Shown here piece by piece: positions 11,601-20,600 of a DNA stretch of 64,000 nucleotides (position 1 is the stretch's first letter; each line of letters opens with the position of its first letter). The translations under genes were made by a program, and so were the position numbers. Source of the DNA: Amoebophrya sp. A120 (lineage: Eukaryota > Sar > Dinophyceae > Syndiniales > Amoebophryaceae); the NCBI GenBank assembly GCA_905178155.1, contig CAJINV010000029.1, forward strand, positions 106,603 to 170,602, in the 5' to 3' direction. The notes below the pieces were generated by a model that worked only from the letters and a program-made list of their open reading frames with translations, was not told the origin of the DNA and did no database searches.

Positions 11601-12751
11601 GACGTTTCAAGACCCCGACACATTTGCAATTGATACAAGGTAGTCCTCGGGGTTCAATATTCGAAGCAATCGGGGAGAGGTTTGGCAACCAGGGGAGGGG
11701 GATGGATTCTTTTTATGCATTGCAAATATGTCTGGGTCTGGAAAGTTGTCATGCTATATGTCCGAATCATGCGCAAACTGTATTGCGGAGCCGCGCATGA
11801 CAAGTTTTTGAGCGACTATATTTATCTAGCGTTAACCGCATGACAAATGCAACAAGTTGCGTTTTTGCATGAAAAACAAGTGGCATTGTAGCGCAACGAG
11901 CATGACAGACTTTTCTGTATGGTCGACCAAGCATGACAAACTTTGCATTCTTCCAGACCCAGACATATTTGCATTTGATATTTTTCATTATGATAAAAAA
12001 CCAAGCGGACGGGGATGCCGGGCGCGTGTGCTGGCGACCTGTGTGTGTAGACCCAAGCTGAGGGCCTATCAAAAATACAAAGAAGACCCCGGTGGTGGCA
12101 GGACCAAAAAGCGCCGCGCTGTCCGAGGTGGAGAAGAACCTCCTCCAGACGGACCTCGGCAAGTCGGGAGAGGGCATCAGAGTAGGTGTAGGAGCACTCG
12201 CCTCGCACCTCCTACGAACCGGAACCGACGGGCAGGCTTGCGGCGGGGCCGACTGTTGCGCACGTCTGCTTCTTCTGCTCAACATCACGATGGTGCAAAT
12301 TGGTATCAAGTCGATATTATGCAATGACTCTATGTCTGGGTCTGGAGGATTGCAAGGCTTGGCTGGTGCCATGGGTCTCAGCTCCTTCAAGCAAGAGCTT
12401 CGCCGCTCCTGCTTTGCCATCCATGCGAAAGCACGGCTGTAGGCCTATCATGCGGAAAAAGTTGGTATTTGTCATGCGGAAGAAGGAATACATCACGCCC
12501 GCACTGCAGCGCCTCGCGGGGTCTAGCTCTGTGTGGAATTGTCCACCTGATTTTATATCTACGAACGCGTTTCACAACTTTCCAGACCCAGACTGAGTTC
12601 GTGTGGATAGGTAGTGGACCTGTCCATTCTTTCGAAGGAATGGTATGGGTTGCGGGAGTATAGAAGCCCCGCGATGGCGGAGACACTGCTTGGGCCAGGG
12701 CAAGAGCACCGCACCAGCACGGTTTTTGCGGCCGGAGAAACTTTATCCTAG
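2614..12751 (+). CDS. Gene 1: multi-exon hypothetical protein
   Basis: Function not recognised. Probable start is ATG 2614 (MSMQQSDPDADSS) and stop TAG 12749. Supported exons after removing introner plus 5 nt: 2614-2690, 4063-4137, 4497-4566, 5026-5173, about 5434-5516, 5902 onward to 6324, 6649-6693, 6928-6961, about 7378-7468, 7632-7671, 7959-8032, about 8708-8863, 9092-9181, 9345-9398, 9950-10017, 10419-10665, about 11083-11120, 11421-11713, 11986-12314, 12615-12751. Many junctions keep an open, natural frame, for example SDRLA joined to RGQLGSF and EIADEREVSKQ joined to VMRNAEM. The part near 6230-6960 is charged and coiled-coil-like (KYEAQRRRLQQRRR). Problems: frame breaks near 5174-5430, 5933-5945, 7260-7378, 8350-8710, 11080-11420 and 12060. 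These may be missed introns, sequence errors or decay. It could also be two genes. Confidence 0.55.
2691..4057. mobile_element. Introner C, 1.37 kb with cargo
   Basis: Ends TATCC...CCCGCCCCCACTCAA and TTGAGTGGGGGCGG...GGATA are inverted repeats. The interior is GC-rich with no convincing gene. Removing it with 5 nt joins SEAYA to RTTLRLMPYNG in frame. Confidence 0.75.
4138..4491. mobile_element. Introner A, diverged
   Basis: Left TACGCACTAAAAATCTGTC and right GATATATTTGAGGTCTATA are degenerate A ends. The interior (4195-4410) is a tandem repeat of about 50 bp containing CAGACACTTCGATGCTCAT. The junction ALCTE to MNEGDTNEG stays open. Confidence 0.65.
4567..5020. mobile_element. Introner F
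   Basis: Ends TCAGCTGGAGCAATCTCAA and TTGAGATTGTTCCAGGAGTA are inverted. The interior holds three copies of GCGCTTTCCATGTC. The splice gives SDRLA-RGQLGSF in frame. Confidence 0.7.
5231..5380 (+). repeat. 77-bp tandem duplication inside gene 1
   Basis: Two near-identical copies of a segment with CTTTGCTCCAGGGCCAGT; both can read APGPVHxIKFVD, but 77 is not a multiple of 3, so the two copies read in different frames. This is a likely cause of the gene 1 frame break here. Confidence 0.8.
5517..5896. mobile_element. Introner D hosting a nested B element
   Basis: Left ATGAGAGTGCACAACTCCCC and right GGGTTGTGCGCTTTCATA; flanks CCTCA/CGTCG. Splicing joins SAEIAKDL to IKFVYYDRGNHK in frame. Confidence 0.8.
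5571..5753. mobile_element. Introner B nested in D
   Basis: TATGAACTGCAAAAGTATCG at the left and CGAGTGCGACACTTTTGCAC then AGGATA at the right, lying wholly inside the D element at 5517-5896. Confidence 0.85.
6325..6643. mobile_element. Introner A, perfect TSD ACGGG
   Basis: ACGGG at 6320-6324 and 6644-6648. The first 23 bp of the left end are duplicated in tandem. Splices QRRRD-RRNEIADE in frame. Confidence 0.9.
6694..6922. mobile_element. Introner D, perfect TSD ACAGG
   Basis: ACAGG at 6689-6693 and 6923-6927. TIRs TATGACAATGCGCAACTCCC and GAGTTGTGAACTCTCATA. Splices EVSKQ-VMRNAEMF in frame. Confidence 0.92.
6962..7260. mobile_element. Introner C, perfect TSD GAGCT
   Basis: GAGCT at 6957-6961 and 7261-7265. 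Left TATCCTGTGTAAAAACCTCC; the right end is diverged but ends GCCAGGATA. Only 6 bp separate it from the next introner. Confidence 0.85.
7267..7372. mobile_element. Chimeric introner: A left end, D right end
   Basis: Starts TACGCATTGCAAATATGTCT (A) but ends GAGGGGGTTGTTGACTCCCATA (D). Probably a deletion fusing two introners. The exact junction is unresolved. Confidence 0.6.
7378..7671 (+). repeat. Segmental duplication, copy 1
   Basis: Two exon pieces plus their B introner are about 80% identical to 9092-9431. Exon text here reads NDRDEGKDGARAGAPPRHGE then KREDEELSPVGVRG. Confidence 0.85.
7469..7626. mobile_element. Introner B
   Basis: TATGCATTGCAAAAGTATCG and CGAGTGCGATGCTTTTGCAC then TGCATA; flanks ACGAA and CGAGT (ACGAG if shifted by one). 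Splices PEVTK-REDEELS in frame. Confidence 0.88.
7672..7953. mobile_element. Introner C
   Basis: TATCCTGAGCAAAAACGTCC and GGGGCCGCTTTTACTCAGAATA; TSD GGGGA/AGGGA. Splices VGVRG-PIDVTHEVDA in frame. Confidence 0.9.
8033..8348. mobile_element. Introner C
   Basis: Left TATCCTGAGTGAAAATAGCG after AGCAG; right GGGGACGTTTTCACATA before GCACA (AGCAC if shifted by one). Downstream frame not settled. Confidence 0.7.
8393..8659. mobile_element. Introner E
   Basis: TATGGGGTTCTCAAACGCTA and TGTAAAAACGATTGAGAGCC then CCATA. The exon-TIR boundary ggactcgaTATGGGGTTC is duplicated at 8371. The following frame is unresolved. Confidence 0.75.
8864..9086. mobile_element. Introner D
   Basis: TATGAAATTGCACAACTCCC and GGGGGAGTTGTGCACTCTCA then TA; TSD GCACC/GCAAC. 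Splices VDGKKH-PAANDRGEG in frame. Confidence 0.92.
9092..9431 (+). repeat. Segmental duplication, copy 2
   Basis: Paralogue of 7378-7671. Its second exon is read in a different frame (KMRNFPRSACG) from copy 1 under the splice rule. A 33-bp piece around the C left end is tandemly duplicated at 9399-9431. Confidence 0.85.
9182..9339. mobile_element. Introner B
   Basis: TATGCATTGCAAAAGCATCG and GTGCGATACTTTTGCACTGC then ATA; flanks ACAAA/ACCGA. Homologous to the B element at 7469-7626, so it predates the duplication. Confidence 0.88.
9399..9944. mobile_element. Introner C with GATC-rich cargo
   Basis: Left TATCCTGAGC (repeated at 9432), right end GCGCTTCCATA before TTCGA. The right TIR match is weak. 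Splicing SACG to ERCELRDSDTAED is in frame. Confidence 0.6.
9480..9870. repeat. GATC-rich degenerate repeat
   Basis: Dozens of GATC sites in an irregular pattern such as AGATCAAGATCATTTTGC and GGATCTGTTTTCTC, all within the C introner. Confidence 0.85.
10018..10413. mobile_element. Introner F
   Basis: TCAGCTGGTGCGATCAATCT and GTTGAGATTGTCGCAGCTGA inverted; AGGCC flanks both sides (offset 2). Splices SRCGG-PTPVPANLAK in frame. Confidence 0.82.
10666..11077. mobile_element. Introner A
   Basis: TATCAACTGCAAATAAGTAT and CCTATTTGCAATGCATA; the right TIR carries a 12-bp duplication. Flanks AAAAG/GGAAG. The 5-nt rule gives a stop here, so the junction is uncertain. Confidence 0.7.
11121..11415. 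mobile_element. Introner C
   Basis: TATCGTATTCAAAAACGTCC and GGGGGCGTTTTTACATAGGA then TA; TSD CTCGC/CTCGT. Frame across it is uncertain. Confidence 0.85.
11714..11980. mobile_element. Introner A
   Basis: TATGCATTGCAAATATGTCT and ACATATTTGCATTTGATA; TSD CTTTT/TTTTT. Follows exon text FEAIGERFGNQGRG. Confidence 0.92.
12315..12609. mobile_element. Introner A
   Basis: TATTATGCAATGACTCTATG and CAGACTGAGTTCGTGTGGATA. Splices QIGIKS-MDLSILSKEW in frame into the last exon of gene 1. Confidence 0.85.
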
Positions 12752-12789
12752 AAGAAAAAAGCACGCCCATGCGCAAGTAAAGAATGTAT

Positions 12790-13200
12790 TTAGTGTGGTC
12801 GGGTTCCAGATGGTGTAAGGTCTGGCCCCGAGTGGTCTGTATGTTTTTGGATGTGCTTCGGGTTCCAGATGATGTAAGGTCTGGCCCCGGGTGTGCCTAC
12901 TGGTTGGATGTGTTTCGGGTTCCAGATGGTGTGAGGTCTGGCCCCGAGTGTTCTGCATTTTTAGGATGTTTTATTTCCGGGCTCCAGATGATGTGAGGTC
13001 TGGCCCCGGGTGTTCTGACTGGATGCGCTTCGGGTTCCAGATGGTGTGAGGTCTGGCCCCGAGTGTTCTGCATTTCTAGGATGTTTTATTTCCGGGTTCC
13101 AGATGATGTGAGGTCTGGCCCCGGGTGTTCTGACTGGATGTGCTTCGGGTTCCAGATCGATGGCGTGAGGTCTGGCCCCGAGTGTTCTGCATTCTTCGCG
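12790..13200. repeat. Minisatellite, units of about 50-65 bp
   Basis: Seven copies of GGGTTCCAGATGGTGTGAGG plus TCTGGCCCCGAGTG with spacers of variable length. Lies just 3' of gene 1. Confidence 0.92.
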
Positions 13201-13770
13201 TATTCGTTCTAATCTATGTACAGAGATATTTGAAGCCCCAGGCCGTCGACGGGTCGGAGACGGCCTAGGGGCGAAAGATTCGCCGCAGCCCCCGCCCCTG
13301 CCTCAGTCGGAGAGGCCTGTGGCGGAGAAACCTGCTAAATATCTGCTAAATTTTGCGGGATTTTTCAAAATCATGCGCAGCGGGGTGCGCCCCGTCTGCA
13401 AGGTTGCAAATGCCGGGCCGCGCCGCCGCGCCGGTTTCGTCTGGCGGGATGTTTGCCCCGCTGGCCGAATCAACTGCCCACGCCGGGCCCTGTTGCCACC
13501 TGGGTAACATTCTGGGGCCGGGGCACAAATTAAAATTTAAAAAATCCGGCCGTTTTCCGGGGTATCGTCTTCCGTCTGGCAGGTCGCCGGCGTCCCTGTC
13601 TCGGGCGCCGGTTCCCGGCGTCGTGGTGTTCGCCTGCTTGTGGGGGAAGTTGGTTTTTCTGTCGGGCGGCCCCGGGCTCGTGTTTTCTCTCCTCTCTTCA
13701 TCTTTGCCTTCGCCCGGGGGGTGGGCTCCTTGTTTTCCGGTCCTTTTCCGGACAACCCTCATGCCGTTGC

Positions 13771-14200
13771 ATTTGTAATGCGGAGAGCCCGACCTTTCAA
13801 AGGTCGGGCTCTCCGCATTACAAATTTTGAAAGGTGCCCATTGCCAACTGAAAAGGTACCTTTTTTCCTTTTCAGTTACCAATGGGGATTTTCGCCACTC
13901 GGTGAGTGGCGAAAGCGCTTTCGCCACTCACCGAGTGGTGAAAATCCCCCTTGGTAACTGAAACACTTTTCAGTTACCAAGGGGGATTTTCGGAAGGTAT
14001 GTTTCTTTGATTTTGTCGAGCGGGAACTGGAACTCGGTGAATGAAATTTCTCACCAAGTTCCAGTTCCCGCTCGACAAAATCAAAGAAGCACTTTTCTGA
14101 TTTTGTCGAGCGGGAACTGGAACTTGGTGAGAAATTTCATTCACCAAGTTCCAGCCCCCGCTCGACAAAATCAAAGAAGCGCTTTTCTTTGATTTTGTGA
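13771..14200. repeat. Array of hairpins (copy 1)
   Basis: Consecutive inverted repeats. 13771-13825 is a 55-nt near loopless palindrome around GGAGAGCCCGACC; 13889-13944 pairs CGCCACTCGGTGAGTGGCG; 13946-13985 pairs TTGGTAACTGAAA; 14005-14090 and 14096-14180 pair TTTGTCGAGCGGGAACTGG. Confidence 0.9.
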
Positions 14201-14239
14201 TGCGGCTTTTCTCCTGTGGGGAGAAAAGCTGCATCCGCA

Positions 14240-14471
14240 TCCGGCCGGTTTTCCAATTTTGTAAAGAAAAACCGCGCGCAAAACAAGCAGCGTTGCGCGA
14301 AAAACGGGCACAAGCCCTATGAAAAGCGCAGCTTCTACCCCGTCCGGACCGGGAAAAGTTGTAAGCAGGTGGAGCCCCATTTGCTTCCTCATTCTCGTAG
14401 GTCGCTAGTTTCATTCTCGTGGCACTATATGCTCGCTTTGGGGTCAAATTGTATTTTGTCCGTTCATATCC
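14240..14471. repeat. Conserved 190-bp block with G-type right end (copy 1)
   Basis: From CGCGCAAAACAAGCAG to TTGTCCGTTCAT. It recurs at 28420-28616 and 39720-39888. The terminal GTATTTTGTCCGTTCAT is the right TIR of family G. No left G end was found for this copy. Confidence 0.85.
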
Positions 14472-14716
14472 TGCCCCAATTTCTGCCCCGGCAGGATCCG
14501 AGGGGGAGCGCAGGACCTGAACGGGCAGGGTCCGTCCGCGCTTGCATGGTTTTCGGCGGAGGTGCGGGCCCCGGAGTTGGTTCTTGGGGTCGGGGGTGTG
14601 AATGAGGTCGGGGAGATGGTGAATGTTGCGAGCTGGTTGGGGTGCTCTGATTCGTGTCTGCCTGTGTTAGCTACATTGTTTAAGGATGGGGATGGGCGTG
14701 CTTTCCTGCAGAACAA

Positions 14717-16907
14717 ATGTGGAAGGACGTGACGGGCTTCAGGGTCGAATCGTATTATCAAGCGCCACCATTCCTGGGTCTGGAAGAAAGCAGACACCGA
14801 GCACAGCCATGCAGCTTTTCGAATTGTATGGAGGCTAGACGCCTCAGAATGCGCACAGTGCGGAAATGATGAAGCCGCGCACCGTAGTGACAGGCAGCGC
14901 AGCGCAGCCTGTTGCCTTTTGTAGAGTCCACAGTCCAGAAGCATATCTGGGAGCGGCTGCCCCGTGGCTCTTTCTAACCTACCACGACGCAGATTTTTGA
15001 AGTTTCCCCCAAATTGTATTCTTCCAGAACCAGATACATTGGCAACCCATACTCCTTTCGGGTGCCTGTTCACGGTGGCGCCGTCTCGGTGCCAGTGGGA
15101 GCCGAGCACGAAAAAAATCCAGCAGATCAGGAACCGCCCCACCACCGGCTGCCTGGTGTGCCAACTTTTCTTCGACGACGCCACGCAGGAGGTGTGGACG
15201 CGCCTTGCTGCAGAGGTAATCAAAAGCGTTATCATGTGTGAAAACGTTCCCACCCCAAAGTCGAGAAGAAAACTCTCTGCAACACAAAGCGACAAGCTTT
15301 GGTTGTTGCGCATGACAAATTTTATCTCGTAGTGAAATCGTGTTTAGCTGGTTCAACTGCATTTATTATGACAGTGCACAGCTCTCCCTACTCCCCGCCA
15401 TTTGTCATGCAAAATGCCCAGTCCACCCTTTGCCTCTTGGCACTGTTCGCGTGACAAGTTCTGCCGGCCCAAGTAGCACAATACTTCAGTGCAAATTTGC
15501 CATGCAAAACCGGCACTCTTGCTCATGCGTGTATTGGTATTGCCGTAGGGTAATGCCAATGCCACTGCAGGGCGATGTCGCTTTCAGAGGACATCCCAGA
15601 GAAGGAAGTCCTCTGATAGTGTGAAAGGCTACTGCGGTCGCGAGGCCCGCTCGCTTTCAGAGGATACTCCAGAAAAGGGAGGCCTCTGATAGCAGGATCG
15701 AGTCGACAACAAAGCTCCCGGAATGCGCCAAAGGCTAATGCGGTCGCAGGGCCAAATCGCTTTCAGAGGACATCCTAGAGATGAAGGAAGCCCTCCGATA
15801 GTGTGAGAGGCTACTACGGCCGCAAGGCCGCCTCGCTTTCAGAGGATATCCTGGAAAAGAAAGTCCTCTGATAGCAAGAAAGGCGCAAGCGGCTGCCACT
15901 CCAAAAAAAAGCTAGCAAGAAAGGCGCAAGCGGCTGCCACTCCAAAAAAAAGCTCCCTATGCGCGAAAGGGTAAGGCTGCTGCAGGGCGCACTCGCTTTC
16001 AGAGGACATCCCAGCGATGGGGGTCCTCTGATAGTGTGAAAGGCTACTGCGTTCGCGAGGCCCACTCGCTTTCAGAGGACATTCGAAAAAGGAAGTCCTC
16101 TGATAGCGGGGAAGGGCTACTGCGGTCGCAGGGCGGACTCGCTTTCAGAGGATATCTCAGAAAAGGAAGTCGCCTGAATGTGTGAGAGGCTCATGCGGTT
16201 GCGGGGCCAACTCGCTTTCAGGGGACATCCAAAAGAAGAAGATCCTCGGTGCTTTGGCGGGGGGGGTGTGTGTTCAAAAAGCTGCATGAGAGATCTGCAA
16301 ACAGAAGAAGCAAACTGAGTTTGTAATGCGACGGAGGCAGTCTTCATCTTGTGCGGCAGGGGCAGCGCGTTCAGCGTGACAAATTTGGAAAAACGCCCAG
16401 AAAAGGACCAGACAGGAAGAAAGTCTGGCCGTGTCATACCGTCGTCGTGAGTATGCGGCGGTAGGTCCGCGATGTCATATGCACGACAAATCGACTACCT
16501 TATCCTTCCTCTAGCATAACAAGCTTACATATACATAGAGACAGCATTAGAAAAGTGCCCTCAACCTCATGGGGTTGTGCATGGTAAACATTTTTGGCTT
16601 GCAGATTGATTTGCGCGACAGCTCTGGGGTGGAAACGTTTTTGCACAGGGTAGACGTGGGTCCGCCGAAACTTACACTGCCGTTCGTCTATGGTACCGAC
16701 CCGACGGACGTGCGGCGGTCCGTTTTTATCAATGGCGAAGAGGTGGCGCTTACGAATTGCCCGCATCTCAGCTGGTTCTGCGACTGTGTGCGGCTGCTTG
16801 TCAAGCAGCACCTCCCCGAATCCGGTGTCGGACAAGCTACGCCCGTGGAAGCGCCAACGCAAGTATCAAAAGAAAAAAGCTGTTCGTCACGATCACTCAT
16901 GGGCTGA
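14717..16907 (+). CDS. Gene 2: Cys-rich hypothetical protein
   Basis: Function not recognised. Exons 14717-14755 (ATG, MWKDVTGFRVESY), 15057-15239 and 16658-16907, stop TGA 16905; about 156 residues. Both junctions are in frame under the introner rule. Cysteines at GCLF, RCQW, GCLVC and later NCPHLSWFCDC suggest a metal-binding fold, but no family is clear. A first exon upstream of 14717 is possible. It lies between genes 1 and 3 on the same strand and shares the Cys-rich style of genes 3 and 4. Confidence 0.65.
14756..15051. mobile_element. Introner A, degenerate
   Basis: Left TATCAAGCGCCACCATTCC then TGGGTCTGG; right CCAGAACCAGATACATTGGC then AACCCATA. Flanks CGTAT/CTCCT. Splices RVESY-FGCLFTVAP in frame. 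Confidence 0.8.
15240..16652. mobile_element. Introner C, 1.4 kb, with cargo
   Basis: TATCATGTGTGAAAACGTTC and GGGGTGGAAACGTTTTTGCA then CAGGGTA; flanks AGCGT/GACGT. It contains a D-type left end at 15368 and a tandem array. Splices AAEVIKS-VGPPKLTL in frame. Confidence 0.8.
15570..16250. repeat. Tandem array, 70-100 bp units
   Basis: About nine copies of CTCGCTTTCAGAGGACATCC with GAAGTCCTCTGATAG and GAAAGGCTACTGCGGTCG. AGAGGAC/GTCCTCT inside each unit forms a hairpin. It lies wholly inside the gene 2 C introner. Confidence 0.92.
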
Positions 16908-17677
16908 ATTTTTGAAATGCAAAAATATCTGTCATGCTGAAAAATGCAGCACATTCACACCCAAACTTCACACCGGAGTACTCTAGTGCTTCCGCGGTAT
17001 TACATATGAAACTTCTGAAAGCTGTGAAGCTAAAAAAAAAAACTCCTATGAATAAACGCAAAGCCTGCGTCTTACTGTTGCGAGTGGCAGCGATTGTGAC
17101 ATCAAGCTTTTTTCTCTCCATAGCAAGAGGTACTTTCCTACTAGTCTTAGCCGTTTTTGCGATACCGCAGTAGCTGTTCTTTTGGAATTTTGTCCATTCA
17201 TGAATAGTAGCGCAGGCGGAGGCGCTTTTGATCCTGATGAAGTAAGTTGTTTCCGCCACTGCTCAAATTGTGCAGAGCTGAAGGCACTACCTGCTCAACG
17301 GTTCTGCGTGCAAGATAGAATAACGAAGCACACAGCTAGAGAAGATGATGCGACTACGCTGACACAGGGGCAGATGAAGACTGAAAAGCATAGCTAGAAC
17401 GATCAAAAAGAGAAATACCACCTCCGCGACGCCCGTAGGTTTCCTACTTTCGTATTCTTTTATTTCGCGCCAGGGAGGTGGGGCGCACTGTCGATCTTTT
17501 TCTGCCGTCCCCTACCACATGGAAACGACAATCCCTGTTACCTGCTTGAGCTGCAGTGTTGATTTCGCACTGCAAGAGATAGCTCTGACCAGATCCTTAT
17601 AAGTTTAAGGCTAAGACTATGCTTTCAAAAAAAAAAAGAGCTAGTTCTGACCAAAGATAGCAAGCAAACAATAAACA
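16908..17677. other. Spacer between genes 2 and 3
   Basis: AT-richer sequence with no convincing coding frame, introner or tandem repeat. Confidence 0.5.
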
Positions 17678-20600
17678 ATGCTCGTCCCCACTACTGGCAC
17701 TAGCGACGGTCGTTCTCGTAACACGACGCAACTTATCTTTTTGACAAGCAAAAGTAAGATCTACCAGCTTCAGCACGAGAGTATTTATCAGTTCGCGCTA
17801 CGGCGACACATAAAGAAATCCCCCGAGCGCAAATACCTACGCAAGTCAGTATGAAGATGAAAGATCCCCCGCCCCCATATTGCAAACAAAATCTGTGATG
17901 CTGGATTTGTGTAAGAGTGCAGCATCTAGACTCCTTTGTGTTTCGAATTCGATTTCCGCATTGCAAGCTGCGCTTTTGCATGACAGGCAAGACGCTTATT
18001 TCCTGCTCGCGTATTACAAACTCAGGTGTCATGTGAGATAAGCATGACAAACCTGCAGTCTTCCAGACCCAGACGACATATTTGCAATTCGTAAATCGAT
18101 CTCCGTTGCAATATGGGGAAGGGGGGCTTTTCATCACCATAGTCAAGGGGCGGGAATAGAAGCAAGCGCAAAACAAGGAAGTGAGCGGCTATTCATTTCA
18201 AATATGTCTGGGTCTGGAAAAATGCAGTCTTTTGATGCTAAAGAGGTGCGTTGGTTTCGGATTGTGATCCATTTCAAACATTTCTGCTGGCTTCGGATTC
18301 TAAAACATCTGCATTGCATGAGCGGCGCGAAGAGCTTAGTCGTTGCTACGCGGGGAGGGCGTCTCTCATGTGGAACAGGCATCAAGAAGCCCACAAAAAG
18401 ACTGTGACGCTATGTTGGCATACATCACAGACATCAGGCAACATGCAAAATGTGCATGACAAACGTGTTTTCCAAGCAACCAACCAACCAAACACGGCAA
18501 TCTTCCAGACCCAGACGTATTTGCAGTGCATAGCAGCTGTCCACGTGCGGACACTAAGAAACGGCTGGGCAATAACACGCGCGAGCACCATTGCGGCGCG
18601 ATGCAGCCGTTCTTCGACTTCGGGAGGTACGAGCACGAACACCTGACCAAAGCCGGCATTTCGCTTCAGAACGAGAAGTGGAGACCTCTCTCCGTCCCGG
18701 TGAAATGGATGAGCTTGGCGCAGGGATTGCCCCCCAGGACCGGCGACGCGGTTATGGCTACGAACTTCCGTATCCTCAGCAAAAACGTCTCCTCCCCACC
18801 ATAGATACACCAATGTGAGAACTTTGCTACACAAAGAAAGCCAGGAGGTGGAGCTTTGGGACTCACGCACAAAGAGTTTGCATGTAAAGAAAAAACTTCA
18901 TTACTTTGCAGTTTTTGCATGAGAAATTTTTCTGGCATCAGCAAAGCGCTCTCTTGTATTGCACAAGCACGAGGCAATCACGTCCCTTATGGAGTCTGGA
19001 TGTCATGCATTTGGGCATCGAGAGTTGCGTGACCGTGAGGCATTTTTCTGGGTTGGGGTGAAGGGGACATTTTTCCACAGAGTATTCCTGCTCTGCCGGG
19101 GGCCAGGCATTTCGTCGTGTCGGAGCGTATCAAGTGCAAACATTTCTGCGCCGCCGCCTCTCTGCTACTGGATTACCGACATGGAAATCGCGCAAGAGTA
19201 GCACTGGGACGCATTATACAGTCCTGCTTTCCGATTTGTGCATTACTTGTCATGCATGCCCACCCTCCGAACCAACAAAGGTAAACAGACCTACGTCCTC
19301 GGATCGTGCAGGACAGATGTAAGGGAGCCAGCGCGCCTACAGCTCTTGAAGATCCAATGCATCAAGCAGCAGAAATCTATGCTTCGTGTCTTCAACGGCC
19401 CGGAATTGTTTGCACTGCATAGACCGTTCTTAACGTCCCCCGCTGGTGTGATGATAGCGGCGACTATTTGGAATTTTCCGTGGACCCCACGTGGACCCCA
19501 CCAGACCCAAACCCGGGGAATTCATGCAAAGCGCAGACCGACATCAGGATAGCGGTCAACGGGTCAACCAAGAAGACACCCACCTTCTACTACAATCTCG
19601 CCTCGGAGAGAGGGCGAAAGGGCATGAGAACGCACTACTTCTTGCAGTTCTACTTGGGAAATAAACCGATGGGGATCAACGCGAGGTACAACGACGTGAC
19701 GCGAGCGGACGCATGAAGGTGCACAACTCCCCCTCCCCCTCATTTGTAATAGATGAACGGCAACACAAGCAACGACAGAAATTAGGTTTTCCGCATGACA
19801 AACTGGAACATGGACTGTAGTACTATTTCAGGTTCCGAAATGTGTCATGCAGGGAGTGGCTTGGTCTTGGTGCAGCACCTATTTCTAGCACTCGTTTAAC
19901 CATGACGATACTTGTACTCCCTTACCTTGATACCTTATTGCCTTCTTGTAGGCGCATAGAGAGGAGCTTTCAAGTACTTTTATACATCTGTAAGGCTGTC
20001 GCATGGGGGCGACCTGCCCTGAGACCTCCGATGTCATGCAAGCAGTGCTTCAACATCCACGCTCACGCAGGTGGGGGATTTGCATTTGGTATTTTGCATT
20101 ACAAATGAAGGGGACGGGGAATTGTGCACTCTCATAGGGCGCTGCACTGAAGTACAAGGAGACGGGTGCACCGGTCGACACTGTTTACGTTTCGGCCTTA
20201 AAGTGGGACGAGGCGCGCAAAGGGTATGAGATCGACCAGTCTGTCCCGGTGCAGGTGTTTCGCCCGGTACCGGTTCCCGCCTCCGCTTCGAGCAGCTCGT
20301 CCTCATCATCCCGAAACAGTCACCACCAGCTGGGGGCGGGCGCGGAAGGAAACGTGCTCCAGGGCAAGGGCAGCCAGGCACCGGGGTACTTCGCAAATAC
20401 CGGGCAAAATTACCACGCACAGGTAGGCGGCGGGAGCCAGTTCGATATGCACCGGAAAAATTTGCTCGAGTCCGCCCACTATATCTTGTTGAAAAGTAAT
20501 GCTTTTGATTCGATAAACAAATCAAAAGCATGCTTTTCTTCTTGATATCCATCCAGCAACCCCAGCTCCACGTGGTGCATCAAGCCCCGAGTGCAAGCAG

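Noticed and set aside
12790-13200. CRISPR-like repeat spacing
   Set aside because: Repeats are long, degenerate and spacers are themselves repeated; no cas-like gene and the genome is eukaryotic.
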